NCBI GenBank assembly: GCA_955652675.1
Contig: CATPBP010000025.1
Span: 1 to 49,134, forward strand
Direction of reading: 5' to 3'
Source: Candidatus Dormiibacterota bacterium
GTDB lineage: Bacteria > Chloroflexota > Dormibacteria > Dormibacterales > Dormibacteraceae
DNA: 49,134 bases
Shown here: piece after piece, positions 23,914 to 30,210 of the stretch
Layout: each line of letters begins with the position of its first letter
Position numbering within the stretch: the first letter of the stretch is position 1
The notes under the pieces: generated by a model
The model's database searches: none
The model's input: only the letters and a program-made list of their open reading frames with translations
Told to the model about the DNA's origin: nothing
Made by a program: the position numbers and the translations under genes

Positions 23914-25107
23914 TCAATCGACCAGCTTCGGCCCAGGCTTACCGGTGCCCATATGTGTCGAGGCTTGCCCGCGAGCCAGCAGCGCGGAGGCCACCGACGT
24001 GGGAATTAACGTAAGGCAGCCGCCGAAGACCAGCGCCGCCGCCAGGGCCGGGCTGAGAGCATGACTCGAGAGACCAAGCGCTGCAGCTGCGGCCGGCAAT
24101 CCGAGCTGCGCCGAGGCCAGCAGACCGATTGTGAATCGCCGGTCCTGGCCCGCTACGGCGGCGCCGAGGAGATGGACGGTGACAGACCCCACCGCCAGCA
24201 AGACGCCGAGCGCAATTGCGACCGGGTCGGTAACCAACTGGCGAAGGTCCAAAGTGGCTCCCAGGAGCACGAAGAACGCCGGCACGAAGAAGCCATTGGC
24301 CACGCCGCTCAGCTGTACGACCAGACGCTCGGGCTGACCCAGCTGCGCCAGGACCACCCCGGCCACGAACCCGGCCACCAGTACGCTGGCCCCCGTGCCT
24401 TCGGCGATCGCCGCCAGCACCAGCAGGATCAGGATCGACAAGCGGAGCTGCAGGGCCCACCCGCGTTGGCGCGACTGTCGAAATCCTTCGCGCAACGCCG
24501 AACTCACTGCCTCGTGCCTGATGGCTCGGTGCGACAGCCAGAGGATGCCAGCGCCGGCCGCAATGATCAGCGCATCGCCGGCCAGGGCCAGAAGCAGATG
24601 GCCCGGTCCGATCAACGTCAGCGGCATCAACAGGACGGTGAACCCGTCAGCCAGTACCACCCAGGCGGTCAGAAACGCGATCGCCGATCCGCTCAGGGCG
24701 CGTTCCTCGATACAAGGGAAGACCACGGCCGCCGAAATGCCGGCAAGCAAAATCCCGAACAGCAACGCGTGGTCGATGCCAAGCGTGAGTGAGATGGCCT
24801 GGCCCACAAGAAGGCTCGCCGCCAGGGAGACCAAGAGCGCCAGGCCACCGCGGGAAAGACTCTGTCGAAGCTGTGCGGAGGACAGGTCCACCTGAGTTCC
24901 GACACTCAGCATTAGCATCGCGAAACCGATCGCATACAACGCCGGCATGGGGGCGGCTGCGGGGTCCAAAATGCGGAATCCCGTCCGGCCGATGAGAGCA
25001 CCCGCCGCCAACTCACCAACCAGGACTGGCAACAGCGGTCGTCTGCCGGCCGCGAGGGCCGGCCCCAGCAGAGCGGCGATGACCACCATCACCAGTTGGC
25101 CGAACAC
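23914..25107 (-). CDS. CPA2-type cation/proton antiporter
   Basis: A 397-residue integral membrane protein with about 12 hydrophobic segments and the Na+/H+ exchanger fold. Features are LVGELAAGALIGRTG near the N-terminus, AMLMLSVGTQVDL, LAGISAAVVFPCIEERAL, TAWVVLADGFTVLLMPL and GFFVPAFFVLLGATLDL. It would exchange K+ or Na+ for H+. There is no C-terminal RCK/TrkA domain; the protein ends after a short polar tail. The GTG start at 25107 lacks a ribosome-binding site; a further GTG lies 15 nt downstream. It is a single gene with no evident partner. Confidence 0.87.
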   Translation of the reverse strand: MFGQLVMVVIAALLGPALAAGRRPLLPVLVGELAAGALIGRTGFRILDPAAAPMPALYAIGFAMLMLSVGTQVDLSSAQLRQSLSRGGLALLVSLAASLLVGQAISLTLGIDHALLFGILLAGISAAVVFPCIEERALSGSAIAFLTAWVVLADGFTVLLMPLTLIGPGHLLLALAGDALIIAAGAGILWLSHRAIRHEAVSSALREGFRQSRQRGWALQLRLSILILLVLAAIAEGTGASVLVAGFVAGVVLAQLGQPERLVVQLSGVANGFFVPAFFVLLGATLDLRQLVTDPVAIALGVLLAVGSVTVHLLGAAVAGQDRRFTIGLLASAQLGLPAAAAALGLSSHALSPALAAALVFGGCLTLIPTSVASALLARGQASTHMGTGKPGPKLVD

Positions 25108-25469
25108 GGCTAGTTGAGGGGTGACAAGCGGATCGGCTTCAAGGGCAACTTAGCTGCCCGCCAGTCAAATTTGCTCGGATTCACTTTGGCACTGGAGCCG
25201 GAAGTCACTAGGTAGCCTCCAGCCTACCTCTTGCTTCATCGAGCGTCGCCGCCCGGAGCCGTTGAAGCTTTGACCTTAAACGTCAGCCCGACTTAAAGAG
25301 AAGGCGACATATGTCGGCTCTTCGACCAGCTGCCGGGTGGGTGCGTGCTACTCAGCCCCGCCGCCTGCGCGAGCTTTCGTGTCTCCCGCAGGCGGTCGGC
25401 TGATGAATGAGGCTCAGGCCGAGATGATCGGCTGCCTGTGGTCGTTCTGACTCAGCCTTGGACCCCCCG
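25108..25469. other. 362-bp gap without a convincing gene
   Basis: It holds a perfect 12-bp palindrome CGACATATGTCG (25305-25316) and a 6-bp inverted repeat AGGTAG/CTACCT (25210-25229). There is also a possible 30-codon frame from ATG 25311 to TGA 25403, preceded by GAGAAGG and by TTGACC (25270-25275) with 17-bp spacing to TTAAAG. No tRNA fold is seen. The antiporter promoter should lie at its left end. Confidence 0.4.
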
Positions 25470-26291
25470 TCAGTCCACGTAGGGTCCGTTATAGATGGGT
25501 GTCTCTCCGTACGGCTTCCCGGCCATGAGCATGAACCGCGTCCCTGGTTGCGCCTCCTCGACGGCCAGCGCATCACCCGGTCCCAGAACCGCGATCTGGG
25601 AACGGCTAGCCCGCCGTCGGTTGGAACCGAAGCCCGCCTCCCCTTCCAGTAGGTAGACGAACCCGTTGAACTCGGTCCGGACGTGACTGCTGAAGCCTCC
25701 GCCCCTCGGCAACTCGACGTCCAGGATGAGCCCGGGCGTCCCGAGCTCCACCGGGGAGCCTTCGCCGACCAGCACCCGGACGATCGCGTCGCCCTCCTGC
25801 CGGACGGGCACCTCGTGCGGTGGCAACAGCTGGGCGCTTGGCTCGGCGGCCTTGTCCTTGCGCGCGAGATTCACCCAAAAAAGCACCCCGCGCATCTCGG
25901 TCCCGGCCTTGCCCTCCTCGAGCTCGTCCTTTCCGATTCCTTCCGCATGCAAGATGCCGCGCCCCGTTCGGAGCTTGAGGAGCGATCCGGCCTCCAGCCG
26001 GGCCCGCTCCATGGCGCCACCGGGTCCGGTGCTGTGGCCCGTGCTCGAAGCGCCCGACACCGCGTACCAGAGATTGTCGAACCCACGATGCGGGTGTGTG
26101 GTATCCAGACCCGCCATCTCCGGGCTGATCCGGACGGCGGCCTCGTGGACCAGGATGTAGGGGTCCACCAACGAGTACGGGATGTGCCTTGACGGCAAGG
26201 GTTCGAGGACGCTCTGGCCCATCATTGGACGAACGTGGGCGTCCTCGACCAGGACGATTTCGCGCTGCGCTGTGTCAATTTGAGTGGCCAT
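25470..26291 (-). CDS. Pirin family protein
   Basis: A 273-residue bicupin. The metal-binding residues of pirins are present: His66 and His68 in THPHRGFDNLWY, and His114 and Glu116 in GRGILHAEGI. The C-terminal cupin has the typical GFVYLLEGEAGFG and LAVEEAQPGTRFMLMAGKP. Pirins are iron-binding, and some have quercetinase activity or act as redox-sensitive regulators. ATG 26291 is chosen for its GGAGG site. The gene is 23 bp after the LUD gene and shares its promoter, so it is probably controlled by the divergent MarR regulator. Confidence 0.93.
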   Translation of the reverse strand: MATQIDTAQREIVLVEDAHVRPMMGQSVLEPLPSRHIPYSLVDPYILVHEAAVRISPEMAGLDTTHPHRGFDNLWYAVSGASSTGHSTGPGGAMERARLEAGSLLKLRTGRGILHAEGIGKDELEEGKAGTEMRGVLFWVNLARKDKAAEPSAQLLPPHEVPVRQEGDAIVRVLVGEGSPVELGTPGLILDVELPRGGGFSSHVRTEFNGFVYLLEGEAGFGSNRRRASRSQIAVLGPGDALAVEEAQPGTRFMLMAGKPYGETPIYNGPYVD

Positions 26292-26314
26292 GGCCTGTTC
26301 CTCCACTTGTCGGC

Positions 26315-26965
26315 CTAAAACCCGAGGGCCTCGTCGACCAAGACGACGGTGATGCGGCCAGGCGTGATTTCTCGGTTGATGATGAGCACCTTGCTCACCG
26401 CGCTGTGTATGCCGTAGGCGGCCTGGGCGCGAGCATCCTCGAGCGGGAAGGCATACTCATCGATGCGGCGAAGGGCCTCCTCCAGGTCGGACACGATCTT
26501 CTGCGTCCCCACGACCAGGATGACGCGCCCGGCGCCGGTGGCGTAGGGACCGAGCTGGCTGCCACTCATCGAGGCGGCAACCAGCGCTCCTGTCTCGGTG
26601 ACCGCGTGGACGCTGCCGAGCATCACGTCCGGGGACGCGGACAGGCGGCGGATCTCGTCGGCCTGGGTCTGGCGGTCCATGCTCCAGATCCGCGGGCGCA
26701 GGGGCTCGTAGCGACCCGACTTTTCGATCTCCTCGGTGATGCCCGAGACTTCGAGCGTTTGCGACGCGCCGTGATACACATGCGATCCGTCCGGGATGAG
26801 ACCCAGAACGATCCGTCTCGCGTCTGCGGCGTCGGCGGCCAGCAGCACGCTCATTCCGTTGGCCTCGAGGGCTGCGGCAGTCCGCCTCACCTGGGCGTCG
26901 TCCGCAACGGTCCCGTACCGACGACTTATCGACCGGTCGAGGTCGGGCTGAAGCTCGTTGATCAT
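26315..26965 (-). CDS. LUD domain (LutC/YkgG-like) protein
   Basis: A 216-residue protein of the LUD superfamily. Visible are an N-terminal helical arm (DDAQVRRTAAALEANG), the nucleotide-fold core with DGSHVYHGASQTLE, SPDVMLGSVHAVTETGALV, the SGSQLGPYATGAGRVILVVG block and QKIVSDLEEALRRIDEY. LUD proteins such as LutC take part in lactate oxidation, but many stand-alone members are uncharacterised. No lutA/lutB is present here. ATG 26965 is preceded by AAGGAG. It is the first gene of a LUD-pirin unit and faces the marR-type gene across twin operators. Confidence 0.85.
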   Translation of the reverse strand: MINELQPDLDRSISRRYGTVADDAQVRRTAAALEANGMSVLLAADAADARRIVLGLIPDGSHVYHGASQTLEVSGITEEIEKSGRYEPLRPRIWSMDRQTQADEIRRLSASPDVMLGSVHAVTETGALVAASMSGSQLGPYATGAGRVILVVGTQKIVSDLEEALRRIDEYAFPLEDARAQAAYGIHSAVSKVLIINREITPGRITVVLVDEALGF

Positions 26966-26978
26966 GGGCACTCCTTGC

Positions 26979-27007
26979 GGGCTGCTCCGCTGAGGGCTGC
27001 TCCGCTG
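26979..27007. repeat. Tandem 15-bp repeat in the LUD gene leader
   Basis: GGGCTGCTCCGCTG occurs at 26979-26992 and again at 26994-27007. It lies between the LUD start and its probable TATAAC -10 element, so it would be transcribed as untranslated leader. Confidence 0.6.
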
Positions 27008-27011
27008 TTAT

Positions 27012-27056
27012 ATTGCAAGCGCAAACACCGTACTCTTAGTTGATTGCAAATGCAAG
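27012..27056. promoter_or_regulatory. Twin MarR-type operators in a divergent promoter
   Basis: ATTGCAAGCGCAAACAC (from 27012) and ATTGCAAATGCAAGTAC (from 27043) share TTGC-N4-GCAA dyads at 27013-27024 and 27044-27055. The copies are 31 bp apart, about three helical turns. The first overlaps the probable LUD -10 region (TATAAC on the minus strand). The second covers the start codon of the regulator. TACTCT at 27031-27036 may be the regulator's -10. Confidence 0.7.
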
Positions 27057-27550
27057 TACTTTCGGAACCTGACGTCGCTGGTCTCCTCGACCGGCTCGTG
27101 GCGGAGGAGTTGCCGGGCCGGCGCGGATTGGGGGCCTGGACCTCGTTGCTGCGAGCGCACGCAACCCTGATGCGCCAGCTCGAGACGGATCTCGAAAGGG
27201 AGACCGGCCTGGCCCTGGCCGACTTCGACGTGCTCGCTCAGCTGGCGGTCGCCGGTGGTGAGCTGCGCATGACAGAGCTGGCGGCGCGGGCGCTCATCTC
27301 ACGGTCGGGCATGACCCGCCGTGTCGGGCGGCTGGTTGCTGAGGGCCTCGTTCGTAGAGCCAATGCCGATGCCGACGCGCGCGGCGTCGTGGTCGCACTG
27401 ACCGACGCCGGCGTGGCCCGCCTGGCCGAGACGGCGCCGGTCCATGCGCGCGAGGTCTTCGATCTATTCGTGGCCCGGCTGGACGATCAGGAGCTCGCCG
27501 TTCTCGAGAGCGCGCTGGACAAGGTCACCCTGGACTGCACGTTCGGCTGA
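27050..27550 (+). CDS. MarR-family transcriptional regulator
   Basis: A 166-residue winged-helix repressor. An N-terminal dimerisation helix precedes LLRAHATLMRQLETDLERE. The helix-turn-helix is LRMTELAARALISRSGMTRRVGRLVAEG (quoted across two helices), and the wing contains RRANADADARGVVVALT with the conserved D-x-R. It should bind the dyads at 27013-27055, repressing itself and the divergent LUD-pirin genes and releasing on binding an unknown small molecule. ATG 27050 lies inside the second operator. TTG 27044, 7 nt after TACTCT, is an alternative leaderless start. Confidence 0.92.
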   Translation: MQVLSEPDVAGLLDRLVAEELPGRRGLGAWTSLLRAHATLMRQLETDLERETGLALADFDVLAQLAVAGGELRMTELAARALISRSGMTRRVGRLVAEGLVRRANADADARGVVVALTDAGVARLAETAPVHAREVFDLFVARLDDQELAVLESALDKVTLDCTFG

Positions 27551-27585
27551 GAGCCCGGTCGGAGGCGGAGGGATTCGCTGCGGGC

Positions 27586-27743
27586 CTATCGAGTGCTTTG
27601 CTGCTGCGTCGCCTCCCGTGCGGCCCCTGGGCTGCCGGCCCCGTTCGGGATCAGGACTCCGCGGCCCTTGATGCGTCTCCGCTCCAGGTCGGAGACAGCC
27701 GTGCCGACCTCGTCCAGCGAGTACCGCTGAGTGTGGAGCTGCC
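27586..27743 (-). pseudogene. 3' remnant of a zinc-type alcohol dehydrogenase gene
   Basis: The minus-strand frame from about 27743 to the TAG at 27586-27588 reads IRQLHTQRYSLDEVG and then AVSDLERRRIKGRGVLIP. This is the standard C-terminal signature of medium-chain alcohol dehydrogenases, with a short extra tail. There is no start, no catalytic domain and no cofactor domain. The reading is cut off at the junction with the truncated IS481-type transposase, so an insertion followed by deletion probably removed the rest. Confidence 0.65.
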
Positions 27744-27749
27744 TTATCT

Positions 27750-28186
27750 TTCTCTATCTGGGGAGGCGGGATTCGCCTTCGCGGCGGAGGATGGCGTACA
27801 CGGTCGACCGGGGAATTCCCAGCGCGGGCCCGATTCTATGTGGGCCCCAGCAACGGCGCCTGAGCTCGAGCACGGCGGCGACCTGATCGGCGGGGGTTCT
27901 TCGCGGCGAGTTGACTGGTCGTGAGGAGCGGTCGGCCAATCCCGCCGGACCCTCCGCGTCAAATCGGTGCAGCCACTTATAGACGGTCATCCGTGAGACG
28001 CCGGCGGACTCGGCTGCCCTTTTGACGCTCCAGTTCATCTGGCGCACTCGCTTGACCAGGAGCAGCCGATCTGATGTGGCCAGCATCGGCCTACGGCTTG
28101 CCATCGACAGCCTCCCTCAGCAATGGATCGAGCACCTCAACCCAACCAGGAACGCGCTCTGTTGTCAATACTGTGAATGGGACACA
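27750..28186 (-). mobile_element. Truncated IS481-family insertion sequence
   Basis: It contains the N-terminal part of an IS481-type transposase and its upstream end. Read on the minus strand, a TGTGTCC end at about 28186 could be the terminal inverted repeat, though I cannot confirm it because the other end is missing. The element stops abruptly at about 27750 beside the alcohol dehydrogenase remnant. Confidence 0.55.
27754..28104 (-). pseudogene. IS481-type transposase, N-terminal fragment
   Basis: 116 residues containing the double helix-turn-helix/leucine-zipper N-terminus of IS481 transposases: VKRAAESAGVSRMTVYKWLHR, then GPAGLADRSSRP and GPHRIGPALGIPRSTVYAIL. Full-length family members run to over 300 residues and continue past SRLPR into the rve integrase catalytic domain. 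Here a stop codon follows SRLPR and the DDE domain is absent. It cannot transpose on its own. A truncated protein with the DNA-binding part could still be made, but there is no sign that it is used. Confidence 0.85.
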
Positions 28187-28250
28187 GCCGAGTGGTTTGC
28201 CAGACCAGGACAGTCGTCGGCTGCCGTGCTAAAACGCGTTTAAGGGATTG

Positions 28251-28700
28251 TTACGGACTGCGCTCGCCCGGCTGCTCGCTGTCCAGTCGCGACTTGAGTT
28301 GGCCGAGCGCTTCGCTGATGCGCCCCCGGACCATCTGAGAAACCTCTTCGGGCATGGCCGGGAACTGCTCCTCCAGGATCAGGTCGATGTCGACCGTCAC
28401 GACCGATCCGGTTGCTGTCGGGGCGACCGACCATTGAAACGTCGAGCCCACCATGACCGTGTTCAGCAAACGCTCCGAATACATCCGGCGCGCAGCGTCG
28501 AACTCGACGATCTCTGATGAGACCTGCACCTTCCCGAAGGGGCTCGCTCGCATGCTGTGCAGCCTCAAGTTCTGATGGGACGCGTCGCGGTGCACCTCCA
28601 GCGTCTCGTCCTGCCAGGAAGGTACTTCTTCGAAGTTGGAGAGCTGCGCGAATACTGCATCCGGGCTCTGCGAGAACTGACCTGAGATGGCAAACCGCAA
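28251..28700 (-). CDS. SRPBCC family protein
   Basis: A 149-residue Bet v1-like protein. It has the MRFAISGQFSQSPDAVFAQL opening of ligand-binding or cyclase-like members, WQDETLEVHRDA, strands around YSERLLNTVMVGSTFQWSV and VTVDIDLILEE, and a C-terminal helix (GRISEALGQLKSRL). TTG at 28700 gives the normal N-terminus, with TAGGAT 9 nt upstream and no good ribosome-binding site. It is a second START-like protein in the window, not closely similar to that at 23441-23908. A 10-bp palindrome AAACGCGTTT lies just past its 3' end. Confidence 0.78.
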   Translation of the reverse strand: MRFAISGQFSQSPDAVFAQLSNFEEVPSWQDETLEVHRDASHQNLRLHSMRASPFGKVQVSSEIVEFDAARRMYSERLLNTVMVGSTFQWSVAPTATGSVVTVDIDLILEEQFPAMPEEVSQMVRGRISEALGQLKSRLDSEQPGERSP

Positions 28701-28810
28701 ATCGCGCAGATCCTAACCGGGCGCCCGGAGGCTGGCGAGTCACGAACTGACGCATCAGCACGACGTGGCTCGTCTCGGTCGGGTTCCCCTGAGGTCCGCG
28801 CCGCCGGCGC

Positions 28811-29431
28811 TCAGCGAGAGTAGAACTCGATGACCTGCGTCTCGTCGAAAGGCGCGTGTACCTCGGATCGCTGCGGCCGCCGCGTCACCCTGCCGGCACT
28901 CCGTTCCCGATCCAGCTCCAGCCACGGCGGGACTTCGGCGGCAAGGTCCAGGGCCTCCTCGACCAGCGGCTGGATGCGGCTGCCAGGACGGATTCTCAGC
29001 TCCTGGCCCACATCCAGACTGTAGGAAGGGATATCGACGCGCTCACCGTCGACCAGGACGTGCCCGTGGGCGATGAACTGGCGCGCCTGGGCACGAGTCG
29101 CGGCCAACCCGAGACGGGCAAGCACGTTGTCCAAGCGTGACTCCAGCAATCGTACGAGCGCCTCCCCGGTAGGTTCCTGCGAGCGTGAGGCCTGGTCGAA
29201 GTACCGGCGAAGCTGGCCCTCGCGGATGCCGTAGAAGAACCGGGCCTTCTGCTTCTCCTGCAGTTGGCGCAGGTACTCCGACCGGGTCCGCCGGGACCTC
29301 CGGCCGTGCTGGCCTGGCGGAAAGGGACGGCGGGCGAGAGCGCCCTTGCCCCGCGCCGCGCGCAGGCCTTTGAAGCCCAGGTCCACACCCAGCCGGCGGG
29401 ATATCTTCTCGCGCCCCCGGCCGCGAGCCAC
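28811..29431 (-). CDS. rpsD: 30S ribosomal protein S4, cysteine-free form
   Basis: A 206-residue S4 protein that binds 16S rRNA early in 30S assembly. The N-terminal domain contains RRPFPPGQHGRRSRRTRSEY and LREKQKxRxxYG-type sequence (LQEKQKARFFYG). The S4 RNA-binding domain (~95-155) reads RLDNVLARLGLAATRAQARQ and HGHVLVDGERVDIPSY. The end, RRPQRSEVHAPFDETQVIEFY, is canonical. The zinc-ribbon cysteines found in C+ S4 proteins are absent. It stands alone, away from the rpsM-rpsK-rpoA cluster, as in some actinobacteria. It could be the sole S4 or a paralogue. GTG 29431 gives the usual MAR start. Confidence 0.95.
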   Translation of the reverse strand: MARGRGREKISRRLGVDLGFKGLRAARGKGALARRPFPPGQHGRRSRRTRSEYLRQLQEKQKARFFYGIREGQLRRYFDQASRSQEPTGEALVRLLESRLDNVLARLGLAATRAQARQFIAHGHVLVDGERVDIPSYSLDVGQELRIRPGSRIQPLVEEALDLAAEVPPWLELDRERSAGRVTRRPQRSEVHAPFDETQVIEFYSR

Positions 29432-29439
29432 CCGCTAGA

Positions 29440-29453
29440 CCGGTCCTGACCGG
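29440..29453. promoter_or_regulatory. Inverted repeat upstream of rpsD
   Basis: CCGGTC-CT-GACCGG is a perfect 6-bp dyad ending 9 bp before the rpsD GTG. It could be an operator or part of an mRNA structure. The remaining gap to 29685 shows nothing further. Confidence 0.3.
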
Positions 29454-29685
29454 AGTGTCGAGCACTGCTGGAGAATCGCTCTGCCGAGGAAGCCTGTCTG
29501 CCGCATCGGCTTGACTCTACCCGGATGGCATGGCAACGGACCGTAGTTCAAGGCGGTTGCCAACACGGATGCTGCGGATCACCACACAGGCGGTAAGCTC
29601 TATCTGCCAGGCGTTCGACACCACGGATTGCTTTCGTTGCGGCGGTGTCTGCCAGCGAGAGCACCGTCAGATGAGGAGAGAGCGA

Positions 29686-30165
29686 GTGACAGCGACCAGC
29701 TTGAATCACGTGAGCATCAGCGCTTCGCATCTTCAGGAGTCGGTTGATTTCTACGTCGAGCTCTTCGGCCTGCAACCCGTGCCCACTCCCAACTTCGGCC
29801 TTCCGGTTCAGTGGATGCGGATAGGCGATCTACAGGTGCACCTCTTCGAACGTCCCGGTGCGGCACCCAGTCATCATCATCTGGCTTTCACCGTAGACGA
29901 GATCGATGAGCTGTACGAGAAAGCCAAGGCGAAGCAGATCCTGGACGATGAGGCCTTCGGTTACCACCTCTATAAGCTGCCCGGCAACATCGTTCAGATG
30001 TACGTCCGCGACCCGGGAGGCAATCTGCTCGAGCTCGACTGGCCAGACGCGAACAGAGCGGGACCCGCGGTCAGACGAGACCTCAGGCCACTGCCCAACG
30101 CTCAGAACGAGGAGAACATGCGCTCGACACTGTTCCTCGACAAAGAGAGAGTTTCCTCCCCCTAG
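29686..30165 (+). CDS. VOC superfamily (glyoxalase/dioxygenase-like) protein
   Basis: A 159-residue vicinal-oxygen-chelate protein. Two beta-alpha-beta-beta-beta repeats are visible: TSLNHVSISASHLQESVDFY with a metal-ligand His8, SHHHLAFTVDEIDELYEKA with the second His, and GNIVQMYVRDPGGNLLELDW with the terminal Glu. Members include glyoxalases, ring-cleaving dioxygenases and antibiotic-binding proteins. GTG 29686 has AGGAG 7 nt upstream. An earlier frame start at 29530 would add 52 residues unlike the family. Its last codons form the left arm of a hairpin shared with the facing Mo-hydroxylase operon. Confidence 0.85.
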   Translation: MTATSLNHVSISASHLQESVDFYVELFGLQPVPTPNFGLPVQWMRIGDLQVHLFERPGAAPSHHHLAFTVDEIDELYEKAKAKQILDDEAFGYHLYKLPGNIVQMYVRDPGGNLLELDWPDANRAGPAVRRDLRPLPNAQNEENMRSTLFLDKERVSSP

Positions 30166-30191
30166 CCGTAACGACAGCAAGGGGGAGGAAA
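30152..30191. terminator. Bidirectional hairpin between VOC and Mo-hydroxylase genes (dispersed repeat, copy 4)
   Basis: TTTCCTCCCCCT (30152-30163) is perfectly complementary to AGGGGGAGGAAA (30180-30191) across a 16-nt loop ending GCA. The left arm overlaps the VOC stop codon. It lies in a convergent gap. Confidence 0.7.
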
Positions 30192-30210
30192 AGGGATTGA
30201 GGGCTGGGGA

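Noticed and set aside
28717-28728. CCGGGCGCCCGG palindrome upstream of the START-like gene
   Set aside because: Such short GC palindromes are expected often at this base composition, and it has no T tract or repeated partner.
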